33,113 nucleotides of DNA from Anaerolineae bacterium. Lineage in GTDB: Bacteria; Chloroflexota; Anaerolineae; Aggregatilineales; Aggregatilineaceae. Below, piece after piece: positions 6,143-13,061 of this stretch. The stretch's first letter is position 1, and each line of letters opens with the position of its first letter. The translations under genes and the position numbers were made by a program. The notes below the pieces were generated by a model. It saw only the letters and a list, made by a program, of their open reading frames with translations. It was not told where the DNA came from and did no database searches. The DNA is taken from positions 1-33,113 of the forward strand of contig JAHDLB010000015.1 of NCBI GenBank assembly GCA_018432315.1. Direction: 5' to 3'.

Positions 6143-7555
6143 CTACCCTTTGCTCACCGCAGCCGGCGCCAGGCTGAGGTGGTGGTTGAACAACTTCACG
6201 TCGCACTCGTAGGCGACCTTCACCGGAATCCCCGCCGCCCGCGTCACCATCGCCTCGATGTCGGGAAAGTGCTGCGGGATGTAGTCGGGCGCATAGGCGT
6301 GGCGCACCTTCACCGTCAGCACACCATCGGCGAATCGCGCCGGCTCCGCGCGCCGCAGCCACGTGTCGAACGTCGAGCGGTTGAGCTGCAGCTCCAACTG
6401 CCCCATGACCGCCAGCCAGGCGCTGCGCATGCTGGTCTTCTGGCCGGGTCCGACCTCGTCGAGGGCGAGCACCTCAGGCGACGGCTCGGATGGCTCGGAT
6501 AGCGCCGGCTCGCTCGCCGCGCGCTGCTCCTCCGCCTGCCGCATCGAGTCGGCGACCATTGGCCCGAACCGCGCCGCGATCTCGGCATACATCGCGTCGA
6601 CCGGCACCTGGGCGTCATCCGTCGCCGGCTCGCTGGCCAGCGCCCACGCTGCCCGATCGGCGTACTTCGCCATCGGCTCGTCGCCGTTCTTCAGCATCGT
6701 GCGCAGCAGCCCGGCGGCGTTCGTCTTGGCTTCGCCGCGAGCGTGGTAGACCAGCCCGAGCGCCGCCTCCGGATCCCGCTCCAGGAGCATCTCGCGCAGC
6801 GCCTTGGACAGCCCCATGCCTTTCCACGCCGCCGCGACCAGCGCGCGTGTCCCCTCGTCCCAGGCGCGCTTGTTTGTTTGATGATCCTGATCCGGGGATT
6901 CAGGATCCCCATCATCATTCAATACCTGGGTTTGATTCCTTCTGTCCCACAGACCCCCGGTGTTATGTGCCACAGAAGACCTGGTGGTCTGTCCCACAGA
7001 AGGCTCGGTGTTCTGTCCCACAGAAGACCCGGTGTGTTGTGGCACAGAAGACCCGGTATTCTGTCGGACAGAAGTCCCGGCGTGTTGCCCCTCAGCAGAC
7101 TCGGTGTTCTGTCCCACAGAAGACCTCACTTCATCCTGGCGCTTGGCGGCTCGTGCCCGACGCGCCGCCGCCGTGCGCTTCTTCTCCATGGCCGTCTTCC
7201 GGGCTTTGCGCTGCTTCAAGCCCTCCCAGTCGATGTCCGGCTGGTTGAACGCCAGTTCCCACAACTGCCCGTCCTGCGTCGGTGGGCCGATCCGCCGCAG
7301 AATCCGGAAGCGATCCAGCGCGTCGAGCGCCGTACGCAGCGTGTTCACCGGCAACCCGCACTGCTGGAACATACTCAGGCTGATGCGTGCCCGCCGGCGC
7401 GCGATCTTGTCCTCCCATCCCAGGATGTGACGCACGGCGAATGACAGCGCCACGTATTCCTCAGGCTTGAGGAGCGGCATGACGCGGTCGACCAGGATGT
7501 TGGGCGTCTGAAAACTGTTCGGGATAAATCCATTGGTGTCCTCAGTTTGTGTCAT
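6143..7555 (-). CDS. Replication initiator-like protein with C-terminal DnaA domain I
   Basis: A 470-residue protein. Residues about 10-108 look like the winged-helix initiator domain of phage and plasmid Rep/O proteins ('NGFIPNSFQTPNILVDRVMP', 'ISLSMFQQCGLPVNTLRTAL'). Residues 112-140 are very basic. Residues 144-208 are an eight-residue repeat of the form SSVGQNTG, encoded by the DNA repeat at 6943-7126. A middle helical region follows (about 228-345). Residues about 377-452 resemble DnaA domain I ('AWLAVMGQLELQLNRSTFDTWL', 'DGVLTVKVRHAYAPDYI'), the part that contacts the helicase. No AAA+ module is present, so it probably recruits a host helicase rather than melting DNA with ATP. ATG 7555 has GGTGGAAAG upstream. 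First gene of the leftward operon. Confidence 0.75.
   Translation of the reverse strand: MTQTEDTNGFIPNSFQTPNILVDRVMPLLKPEEYVALSFAVRHILGWEDKIARRRARISLSMFQQCGLPVNTLRTALDALDRFRILRRIGPPTQDGQLWELAFNQPDIDWEGLKQRKARKTAMEKKRTAAARRARAAKRQDEVRSSVGQNTESAEGQHAGTSVRQNTGSSVPQHTGSSVGQNTEPSVGQTTRSSVAHNTGGLWDRRNQTQVLNDDGDPESPDQDHQTNKRAWDEGTRALVAAAWKGMGLSKALREMLLERDPEAALGLVYHARGEAKTNAAGLLRTMLKNGDEPMAKYADRAAWALASEPATDDAQVPVDAMYAEIAARFGPMVADSMRQAEEQRAASEPALSEPSEPSPEVLALDEVGPGQKTSMRSAWLAVMGQLELQLNRSTFDTWLRRAEPARFADGVLTVKVRHAYAPDYIPQHFPDIEAMVTRAAGIPVKVAYECDVKLFNHHLSLAPAAVSKG
6883..6910. repeat. Competing inverted repeats next to the iteron-like array
   Basis: GATCCTGA (6883-6890) pairs with TCAGGATC (6900-6907), and GGGGAT (6894-6899) pairs with ATCCCC (6905-6910). 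The two dyads share bases, so only one can form at a time. They lie 33 bp from the first direct repeat, in a locally less GC-rich stretch of the initiator gene. Confidence 0.6.
6943..7126. repeat. Eight 24-bp direct repeats inside the initiator gene (iteron-like)
   Basis: Units begin at 6943, 6966, 6990, 7014, 7038, 7062, 7086 and 7110. The plus-strand core is TGTCCCACAGAAG, followed by a looser ACCCGGTGTTC tail. Spacing is 24 bp except between the first two units (23 bp). That one-base change shifts the reading frame of the first unit, so the protein repeat is lost there (it reads GLWDRR) while the DNA core is kept. Units at 7038 and 6966 carry changes in the central CCC; the unit at 7086 is the most diverged. 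The array resembles origin iterons within a replication gene, as in the lambda O gene. Confidence 0.85.
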
Positions 7556-7624
7556 GGCTTTCCACCTGAACTAAACGCTGTCGTGACGGTGGAAGTGATC
7601 CGGCCAAATTGACCAAAAATTCCG

Positions 7625-7633
7625 TGCTATACT
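7625..7633 (+). promoter_or_regulatory. Extended -10 promoter
   Basis: TGCTATACT is an extended -10 element (TGnTATAAT type) in an AT-rich stretch. A TTGACC at 7609-7614 lies only 13 bp upstream, too close to be the ordinary -35. Transcription would begin near 7640 and meet the terminator at 7671-7717. Confidence 0.5.
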
Positions 7634-7639
7634 GTTTTC

Positions 7640-7722
7640 AGTCATGGCACGGGCCACTCCCGTGTGTTGGAACATCCGGCGGCTGAGTCGATGCTCGGCC
7701 GCCGGATGTTTTGATTTTGTTA
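7640..7722 (+). ncRNA. Candidate small RNA between initiator and integrase genes
   Basis: From the promoter at 7625-7633 a transcript of about 75-85 nt would hold a first hairpin, CACGGG-ccact-CCCGTG (7648-7664), and then the long terminator hairpin at 7671-7710 with its T-rich tail. There is no credible ORF: the frame open from ATG 7644 has no ribosome site. It could be a free small RNA, for example a copy-number or integration regulator, or a leader that attenuates the integrase gene. No expression evidence is available. Confidence 0.4.
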
Positions 7723-7725
7723 GGT
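7671..7725 (+). terminator. Strong intrinsic terminator upstream of the integrase
   Basis: AACATCCGGCGGC (7671-7683) pairs perfectly with GCCGCCGGATGTT (7698-7710), 13 bp with a 14-base loop that can itself form GAG/CTC. TTTTGATTTTGTT follows. On the minus strand the arm is not followed by a T-run. It ends transcripts that start at 7640 or that come from the left, and isolates the integrase gene. Confidence 0.8.
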
Positions 7726-7790
7726 TTTCGTTTGTTTCCGCGAGAATCAGTGATAATTCTTGTGTTACCAGGAGTCAAGGAGGTCAAAAC

Positions 7791-8768
7791 ATGAAGCTAA
7801 GAGAAGCTCTTGAGGAATTCCTGCGCGTCGATCGGGCTGAACAAACCAGGCGGACCTACGAAACGTTTTTGACCCGGTTCGTCGATGCCATCGGACCAGA
7901 GCGCCCACTCGATCTCATCCGCCCACAAGACATCGATGTCTTCGTGCGTGAGATGAAGCAGCGCAAGGTCAAATATGCAGAGCACAGCCGGCGGCCCACC
8001 GTCAACGCCCCATTATCGTCCACGACCATCTACAAGAACGTGAAGATGATCAAGACCTTCTTCAAATGGTGTGTGGACAATCATCTGCTTGAGGAGTCAC
8101 CAGCCGGGTATCTGGTCAACCGCCGGCCAGTTCGTCCACTGGGCCAGGGCAAGGCAGCGACGGAAAAGGAAGTGATCGCTTTGCTCGAGGCAGCGCGCTT
8201 CAAACCGCGCGACTTCGCGATCCTACAGCTTCTCGTGACATCCGGATGCCGGGCAGGCGAAGCCGCCGGTCTGAAGATCCGCGATCTGGATCTGGTGGGG
8301 TGTCATGCATTGGTGGATGGAAAAGGGGATGTGCGTCGTCGAATCTACTTCACGGAGGATGCCGCCATCGCTCTAGCGGCCTGGCTGGAGATACGCCCTG
8401 ATACAGACCATGACTACGTCTTCACGTCCATCCGCAAGGAGCATCCTGCTTTGACAGCCTGGGCCATTTCAAGCATTCTGCGGCGATTGGCGCGGGTCGC
8501 TGGGCTCAAGCGCGAGTTGGGCGCCCACAGCCTGCGACATCGCGTCGGCCTGATATTCGCACGTAAGCGTATTTCGCCACGTCTCACCCAGCACTATCTG
8601 GGTCACACGAACATCAAGACGACACTCGAATACTACCAGGACATCGACGATGATGACATCAAGCTGGCGGGGAAACTGCTGGAGCCTCGACCGGAGGAAG
8701 ATTGGCGAGAGGAGACAAAACAAAACCCTGCCGCCAAGCTGCTTAAGCCGCGTACAGGGTCTGGTTAA
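7791..8768 (+). CDS. int: Tyrosine recombinase/integrase
   Basis: A 325-residue XerC/D-like integrase. Residues about 3-100 form the SAM-like core-binding domain ('LREALEEFLRVDRAEQTRRTYETFLTRF'); residues about 120-300 form the catalytic domain. The catalytic set is present: R154 (SGCRAGE), K178 (DGKGD), H246 and R249 (HSLRH), H272 (YLGHTN) and Y281 or Y282 (LEYYQD). The start ATG 7791 is fixed by a near-perfect ribosome site AAGGAGGT at 7777-7784; the open frame that continues up to 7644 crosses a terminator and is not used. The gene points to the 3' end of tRNA-Pro, 38 bp from its stop, the usual layout of a tRNA-integrating element. It should catalyse integration and excision at that tRNA. 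Confidence 0.93.
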   Translation: MKLREALEEFLRVDRAEQTRRTYETFLTRFVDAIGPERPLDLIRPQDIDVFVREMKQRKVKYAEHSRRPTVNAPLSSTTIYKNVKMIKTFFKWCVDNHLLEESPAGYLVNRRPVRPLGQGKAATEKEVIALLEAARFKPRDFAILQLLVTSGCRAGEAAGLKIRDLDLVGCHALVDGKGDVRRRIYFTEDAAIALAAWLEIRPDTDHDYVFTSIRKEHPALTAWAISSILRRLARVAGLKRELGAHSLRHRVGLIFARKRISPRLTQHYLGHTNIKTTLEYYQDIDDDDIKLAGKLLEPRPEEDWREETKQNPAAKLLKPRTGSG

Positions 8769-8782
8769 TTGGGTGCCCAATT
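8767..8782. repeat. 16-bp palindrome at the integrase/tRNA junction
   Basis: AATTGGGTGCCCAATT is a perfect 7-bp inverted repeat around TG. It overlaps the integrase stop and lies 25 bp from the tRNA 3' end. It may be a recombinase or excision-factor arm site, or part of a weak terminator. Confidence 0.55.
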
Positions 8783-8850
8783 TGGTGCAAAGTGCGTTAA
8801 ACTCTGTCGGGGCGCCCGGATTTGAACCGGGGACCTCACCGACCCGAACG
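8783..8850. other. Probable attachment junction of the integrated element
   Basis: The integrase is directly next to the 3' end of tRNA-Pro, and the gene content changes here from mobile to core genes. The crossover in this family usually lies in the 3' half or anticodon arm of the tRNA, so the core should be within 8807-8850. The second copy would be beyond the left edge, so the exact core cannot be set from this window. Confidence 0.4.
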
Positions 8851-8881
8851 GTGCGCGCTAGCCAAACTGCGCTACGCCCCG
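8807..8881 (-). tRNA. tRNA-Pro(CGG)
   Basis: Read on the minus strand the 75 bases fold into a complete cloverleaf. The acceptor is CGGGGCG/CGCCCCG with discriminator A at 8807. The D arm contains GCGC-AGTTTGGCTA-GCGC. The anticodon arm is CACCG/CGGTG around the loop TTCGGGT, giving anticodon CGG (proline, codon CCG). The T arm is CCCGG/CCGGG with loop TTCAAAT. The 3' CCA is not encoded. The integrase gene lies just beyond its 3' end, marking it as the integration target. Confidence 0.95.
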
Positions 8882-8891
8882 AGTGGCTGGT

Positions 8892-8920
8892 AGTGTACCT
8901 TACACCCCGCGACTTGACAA
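8892..8920 (-). promoter_or_regulatory. Promoter of tRNA-Pro
   Basis: On the minus strand TTGTCA (8920-8915) and TACACT (8897-8892) are separated by 17 bp, so transcription would start a few bases before the tRNA 5' end at 8881. The plus-strand TTGACA in the same place has no good -10 partner. Confidence 0.65.
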
Positions 8921-8973
8921 GGGCCAAGTTGGCGGGGATCAGAACTCGCAATTTGCCATAACAGGACACTCTT

Positions 8974-9603
8974 ATGACTCAGGGAAAATCAGCTCCGCAT
9001 TTCAATACGCTGACCGACCGCGTGCGATATTACACCAGCGGCCTGACCACGCGCCTCGGACGATGGCTCTACAGCAAAGGCGTTCATCCGGATCTTATTA
9101 CCGTCCTGGGGCTGGTCATCGTGGCGGTGGCCTCGGTCGTTATTGCCCAGGGACATTTCATCGCCGGTGGGTTGATATTACTGATGGGCACCCCCCTCGA
9201 CGCCATCGACGGCGCCGTGGCGCGCGCGATGCAGCGCACAGACCGATTCGGCGCCATGTTCGATTCCACGCTGGACCGGTATGCCGACGGGTTTATTTTC
9301 ATGGGACTGGCCTATTATTACAGCGAACAGGGCAACCAGAACGTCATGCTGTTGAGCATCTTCGCCCTGCTCGGCTCGATTATGGTGAGTTACGTCCGCG
9401 CGCGCGCCGAAGGGCTGGGCCTGGACTGCAAGGTCGGCCTGCTCACGCGTATGGAGCGTGTCTTCATCATTCTGGCGATGCTGATCACCCGTCTGGTGGT
9501 CCCCGGCCTGTGGATCCTCGTCATCGGCACGCATGTGACCGTGATCCAGCGTGTATGGTACGTCTATCGCGCATTGAAACAACAAGGAGACAACTCGCGA
9601 TGA
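8974..9603 (+). CDS. CDP-alcohol phosphatidyltransferase (PgsA/phosphatidylinositol-phosphate synthase-like)
   Basis: A 209-residue membrane enzyme. The family motif is complete: D76, D79-G80, A83-R84, G93, D97 and D101 (D-x2-DG-x2-AR-x8-G-x3-D-x3-D). Hydrophobic helices flank it at about 42-58, 62-75, 105-120, 126-145 and 165-195. The family transfers a phosphatidyl group from CDP-diacylglycerol to an alcohol such as glycerol-3-phosphate or inositol phosphate; the acceptor cannot be told from the sequence alone. The stop TGA overlaps the lgt start (ATGA), so the two are translationally coupled. If it makes phosphatidylglycerol phosphate, it would feed the lipid donor of Lgt (inference). Confidence 0.88.
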   Translation: MTQGKSAPHFNTLTDRVRYYTSGLTTRLGRWLYSKGVHPDLITVLGLVIVAVASVVIAQGHFIAGGLILLMGTPLDAIDGAVARAMQRTDRFGAMFDSTLDRYADGFIFMGLAYYYSEQGNQNVMLLSIFALLGSIMVSYVRARAEGLGLDCKVGLLTRMERVFIILAMLITRLVVPGLWILVIGTHVTVIQRVWYVYRALKQQGDNSR

Positions 9604-10493
9604 CCATCGACCGCACGGGCCTCGAAATCGGCCCCATTGAGATCTTCGGCCTGTCGATCAACCCGACCTTTCACTGGTACGGGCTGATCATCGTCATCGG
9701 CATTTCGGCGGCGGCCATGCTGATCGCCTGGATGGCAAAACGCGACGACAAAGACCCGGAACACGTCTGGAACGGCGTCGTGTGGGTGGTCATCGCCGGG
9801 GTGATCGTGGCCCGCATCTGGCACATTCTGTTCCCCTCGATCTCCTCGGTGGAAGCCGGGCGCACCACAGAATGGTACCTCACCCACCCCTTCGACCTGC
9901 ACGACGGGCCGTTCATCATGTGGAACGGCGGCCTGTCGATCTTTGGGGCAGTGATTGGCGGCGGGATCGGGATCGCGCTCTACGCCCGCAAGCACAAGCT
10001 CGATCTCCTGTCGTGGCTGGACATCGCCGCGATTGCCGTGCCGCTGGGCCAGGCCGTTGGCCGTTGGGGCAACTACGTCAACGAGGAACTGTACGGCACG
10101 CCAACCGATCTGCCATGGGGACTGCGCATCGAAAACCCGCCCCTTGAGTACGCCAACCACACCCACTTTCATCCCCTGTTCCTGTACGAGTCGCTTTGGA
10201 ACCTGCTCACTTGTGGCGTGCTGCTGTTCGTCTGGCTGCGCTACCGCGACCGGTTCAAGAGGGGCGACTTCCTGCTGATGTACCTGATCGCCTATCCGTT
10301 CGCGCGCTTCCTGCTCGAATATCTCCGCATCGAGGTCGCCATGGCGGGCGGCGTCAACGTGTCGCAGGTCTTCAGCCTCGCGGTGGCGATTGCCAGCGCT
10401 CTGGTTCTGCTCTACCGGCACCGCGACATCTTCACCCGCGACAACTCGGGGGCGGCTGCGTCAAAACGCCGCAAGCGCACGCGCTCGACCTGA
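9600..10493 (+). CDS. lgt: Prolipoprotein diacylglyceryl transferase
   Basis: A 297-residue integral membrane enzyme that moves diacylglyceryl from phosphatidylglycerol to the lipobox Cys of prolipoproteins. The signature loop is 'GQAVGRWGNYVNEELYG' (150-166), with the conserved Arg, Asn and Glu, and 'HPLFLYES' (191-198) matches the HPTQLYE-like motif. 'WYGLIIVIGI' at about 26-35 corresponds to the conserved first HWYG-type segment, and 'YPFARFLLEYLR' the late Arg/Glu segment. Seven or so membrane helices are visible. The tail is short and basic. The start ATG 9600 overlaps the previous stop; the longer open frame upstream belongs to a different reading frame of the phosphatidyltransferase. 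The lipoprotein at 22774 is a possible client. Confidence 0.95.
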   Translation: MTIDRTGLEIGPIEIFGLSINPTFHWYGLIIVIGISAAAMLIAWMAKRDDKDPEHVWNGVVWVVIAGVIVARIWHILFPSISSVEAGRTTEWYLTHPFDLHDGPFIMWNGGLSIFGAVIGGGIGIALYARKHKLDLLSWLDIAAIAVPLGQAVGRWGNYVNEELYGTPTDLPWGLRIENPPLEYANHTHFHPLFLYESLWNLLTCGVLLFVWLRYRDRFKRGDFLLMYLIAYPFARFLLEYLRIEVAMAGGVNVSQVFSLAVAIASALVLLYRHRDIFTRDNSGAAASKRRKRTRST

Positions 10494-10555
10494 CGCACAC
10501 GCTCGCCGCGTGACAGAATTCAGGAAAAATTCACGCGGATTTTCGCCGCTGCCGC

Positions 10556-10585
10556 TTGGATCGGAGGCGCGGCCAGGGCTACAAT
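10556..10585 (+). promoter_or_regulatory. Promoter of the ABC exporter pair
   Basis: TTGGAT (10556-10561) and TACAAT (10580-10585) with an 18-bp spacer, in the gap after lgt. Transcription would start near 10592, shortly before the ATPase gene. Confidence 0.55.
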
Positions 10586-10627
10586 CAGAATAGCCAGCCG
10601 ACCATGCGGCAGAAAGCAGCCCAGCCT

Positions 10628-11572
10628 ATGATCCAGACACACGACCTCACCAAGACATTCGGCGATTTCCTGGCCGTGGATCGCGTCACCTTTTCCGTCG
10701 AGCCGGGAACGATCTTCGCGATCCTGGGGCCGAACGGCGCGGGCAAGACGACCACCGTGCGCATGCTCACCTCGATCCTCCGGCCCACATCGGGCTGGGC
10801 GCGCGTCGCCGGGCTGGACGTCACGCAGCACCCGACTCAGGTCCGGTCGCTGGTGGGCGTGCTGACCGAGCAGCACGGCCTGTACGAGCGCATGAAAGGG
10901 ATCGAATACCTCGATTTCTTCGCGCAGGTCTACCACCTGCCGCCGGGCGAACGCCAGCGCCGCCCGCGCCAGCTCATGGATCACTTCGGCCTGGGCGACG
11001 CGCTCGACAAGCGCCTGGGCGAATACTCCAAGGGGATGAAGCAGAAGCTGGCCCTGGTGCGCGCCATGCTGCACGACCCGCCGGTCCTGCTGCTCGACGA
11101 GCCGACCTCCGCGATGGACCCGCAAAGCGCCCGCCTGGTCCGCGAGGCGATCAAAGAACTGCGGCGCGAGGAGCGCACCATCGCCATCACCACGCACAAC
11201 CTGACCGAAGCGCAAAACCTGGCCGACCGAATCGCGGTCATTCGCAAGGGGCGGATCATCGCCAACGGCACCTTCCGCGAGCTGTCGCAGCGGTTTGTCG
11301 GCGCGCCGCTCATGGAGCTGCACCTGGCGCAGGCGGCCAACGGCGCGCTGGGCGACCTGCAGGACATGGTCGAGGTTGTGGAATGCGACACGCGGCGCGT
11401 GCGCTACCGGACGCCCCGCCCCGCCGAGGACAACCCACAGATCATCCGCCGCCTGACCGGGCTGGGGCTGGACATCGTCACACTCAGCGAAGTCTCGCAG
11501 ACGTTGGAAGACGTCTATCTCCAGATCGTGCAAGAAGACGAAGGGGCAGACCACCATGACCGGCGCTCTTGA
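10628..11572 (+). CDS. ABC transporter ATP-binding protein (NatA/CcmA-like)
   Basis: A 314-residue ATPase. Walker A is 'LGPNGAGKTT' (33-42), the Q-loop region 'LTEQHGLYERM' (79-89), the signature 'EYSKGMKQK' (132-140) with the SKGM form usual for ABC-2 exporters, Walker B 'VLLLDEPTSAMDP' (153-165) and the switch His at 190. The C-terminal 90 residues form the accessory domain common in NatA-type proteins. ATG 10628 matches the normal N-terminus of the family; ATG 10604 is in frame and would add eight residues. The stop lies 17 nt inside the permease gene. The pair would export a substrate that the sequence does not reveal. Confidence 0.9.
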   Translation: MIQTHDLTKTFGDFLAVDRVTFSVEPGTIFAILGPNGAGKTTTVRMLTSILRPTSGWARVAGLDVTQHPTQVRSLVGVLTEQHGLYERMKGIEYLDFFAQVYHLPPGERQRRPRQLMDHFGLGDALDKRLGEYSKGMKQKLALVRAMLHDPPVLLLDEPTSAMDPQSARLVREAIKELRREERTIAITTHNLTEAQNLADRIAVIRKGRIIANGTFRELSQRFVGAPLMELHLAQAANGALGDLQDMVEVVECDTRRVRYRTPRPAEDNPQIIRRLTGLGLDIVTLSEVSQTLEDVYLQIVQEDEGADHHDRRS

Positions 11573-13061
11573 TCGCACGGCCCCCGCCCTGCCGCGCGCG
11601 GAGATCGTCCCCGCCCGGCGAGCTATCCGGCAGACGCTCTCCAACGCGCTGATCGTGACGCGGCGCGAGGTGCGCGACAGCCTGCGCGACTGGCGCATCA
11701 TGGCGCCGATCTTCATGCTGACGCTGATCTTCCCGCTGCTGGCGAACGGCATGACCGAGATGTTCACCGAGTTCTTCGAGACGAATGGCGCCGACGACCT
11801 GCTGCCGGCGCTGCTGCCGCTGATGCCGATGATCGTGGGCTTCTTCCCCGTGTCAATCTCGCTGGTGATCGCGCTCGAGACGTTCGTGGGCGAGAAGGAG
11901 CGCCTCAGCCTGGAGCCGCTGCTCTCCACGCCGCTGACCAACACCGAGCTGTACCTCGGCAAGTCGTTTGCCGCCATGCTGCCCCCGCTGATGGCGAGCT
12001 ACACGGGCATGACGATCTACATCCTGGGGCTGGTGTGGGGCGAGCAGCAGTGGCGCCCCGAACCGCTGCTCGTCGCGCAGATCGTGCTGCTGACGACGGT
12101 GCAGGCGCTGGTGATGGTCACCGGGGCGGTCGTCGTCTCCAGCCAGACAACGTCCACCCGCGCGGCCAACCTGCTCGCCAGCTTCATCATCATCCCCGTC
12201 TCGATGCTGGTCATGCTCGAAAGCGTGATCATGGTCCAGCCCCACCGCCGCTATTTGCTGTGGTACATCATGCTAGGGCTGCTCGTCACCGTCGTGCTGC
12301 TGATCCGGATGGGCGCGCGGATATTCAACCGCGAGGAGTTGTTGGGCCGCTCGCTGGACCAGATCAACCTGCGGTACGCCTTCCGGACCACCTGGGAGCA
12401 GTTCCGCGGGCCGGTCGGCGACCGGTTCACGTTGTGGCGGTGGTACCGGCTCAGCGTCTTTCCCGCCGTGGCGGCGCTGCGCACGGGCGCGGTGGCCGTG
12501 CTGATCTGCATCGTCGCGGCGTTCGCGGGCGGCTGGATCGCCGCGGGTCACTGGGCGATCCCGCTCGACCAGTTCGAGGCCAACGACGAAACGCTGATCG
12601 CCAACCTGCAGTCGTGGTTCGAGCTGGGCCAGGACAACCCCCAGCTCATCGCGCTGGCGATCGCACAGAATGCGCGCGTGCTGCTGGTGGCGACGCTGCT
12701 GGCGATCTTCACCTTCGGTGTGCTCGCGCTGATCCTGGTGATGCTGCCGTTCGGCGTGCTCGGCTTCACGCTGGCGCAGGTCACCGCGTCCGGGCTCAGC
12801 CCGCTGCCGTTCTTCATGGCCGTCGTTCCCCACGGCCTGATCGAGATCCCCGCCGTGCTCATCGCCGGGGCCGCCGCGCTGCGCCTGGGCAGCATCGTCA
12901 CCCGCCCGCCGGATGGCGTGCCGGTCGGCACGGCGTGGCTGCGCGCGCTGGGCGACACGCTCAAGATCGGCCTGGGGGTGGTGCTGCCGCTGATCGTGCT
13001 GGCCGGCGTGCTCGAAGTCAGCCTGACGCCGCGCGTGGTGGAATTTGTGCTCACACACTAA
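11556..13061 (+). CDS. ABC-2 permease fused to a SpoIIM-type membrane domain
   Basis: A 501-residue membrane protein. Residues about 28-265 are an ABC-2/NatB-like permease: a first helix near 50-66, 'FVGEKERLSLEPLLSTPLTNTELYLGK' (110-136, the typical coupling stretch), then helices at about 140-160, 170-195, 205-225 and 237-252. Residues about 300-500 match the stage II sporulation protein M (DUF95) family: 'AQNARVLLVATLLAIFTFGV' (370-389), 'LPFGVLGFTLAQ' and the signature 'PHGLIEIPAVLIAGAAALRLG' (425-445). SpoIIM-like domains often stand next to ABC-2 genes as separate proteins; here they are one chain. The start ATG overlaps the ATPase gene by 17 nt. Confidence 0.85.
   Translation: MTGALDRTAPALPRAEIVPARRAIRQTLSNALIVTRREVRDSLRDWRIMAPIFMLTLIFPLLANGMTEMFTEFFETNGADDLLPALLPLMPMIVGFFPVSISLVIALETFVGEKERLSLEPLLSTPLTNTELYLGKSFAAMLPPLMASYTGMTIYILGLVWGEQQWRPEPLLVAQIVLLTTVQALVMVTGAVVVSSQTTSTRAANLLASFIIIPVSMLVMLESVIMVQPHRRYLLWYIMLGLLVTVVLLIRMGARIFNREELLGRSLDQINLRYAFRTTWEQFRGPVGDRFTLWRWYRLSVFPAVAALRTGAVAVLICIVAAFAGGWIAAGHWAIPLDQFEANDETLIANLQSWFELGQDNPQLIALAIAQNARVLLVATLLAIFTFGVLALILVMLPFGVLGFTLAQVTASGLSPLPFFMAVVPHGLIEIPAVLIAGAAALRLGSIVTRPPDGVPVGTAWLRALGDTLKIGLGVVLPLIVLAGVLEVSLTPRVVEFVLTH

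Noticed and set aside
6943-7126. A CRISPR array
   Set aside because: Units follow each other directly without variable spacers, are part of an open frame, and no cas gene is nearby.
7609-7614. TTGACC as -35 of the small-RNA promoter
   Set aside because: Only 13 bp separate it from TATACT; the extended -10 TGC explains the promoter better.
7644-7790. In-frame extension of the integrase to ATG 7644
   Set aside because: It crosses a strong terminator and lacks a ribosome site; ATG 7791 has AAGGAGGT 6 nt upstream.
8914-8936. Plus-strand TTGACA as a promoter for the phosphatidyltransferase gene
   Set aside because: The position 17 bp later (GATCAG) is a poor -10, while the complementary strand carries a good tRNA promoter using the same DNA.
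8925-8960. A second, broken tRNA or att copy just beyond tRNA-Pro
   Set aside because: The bases resemble a T arm only loosely and the stem does not pair.
8883-9600. In-frame extension of lgt to 8883
   Set aside because: It is a shadow of the phosphatidyltransferase gene; lgt starts at ATG 9600 with the normal family N-terminus.
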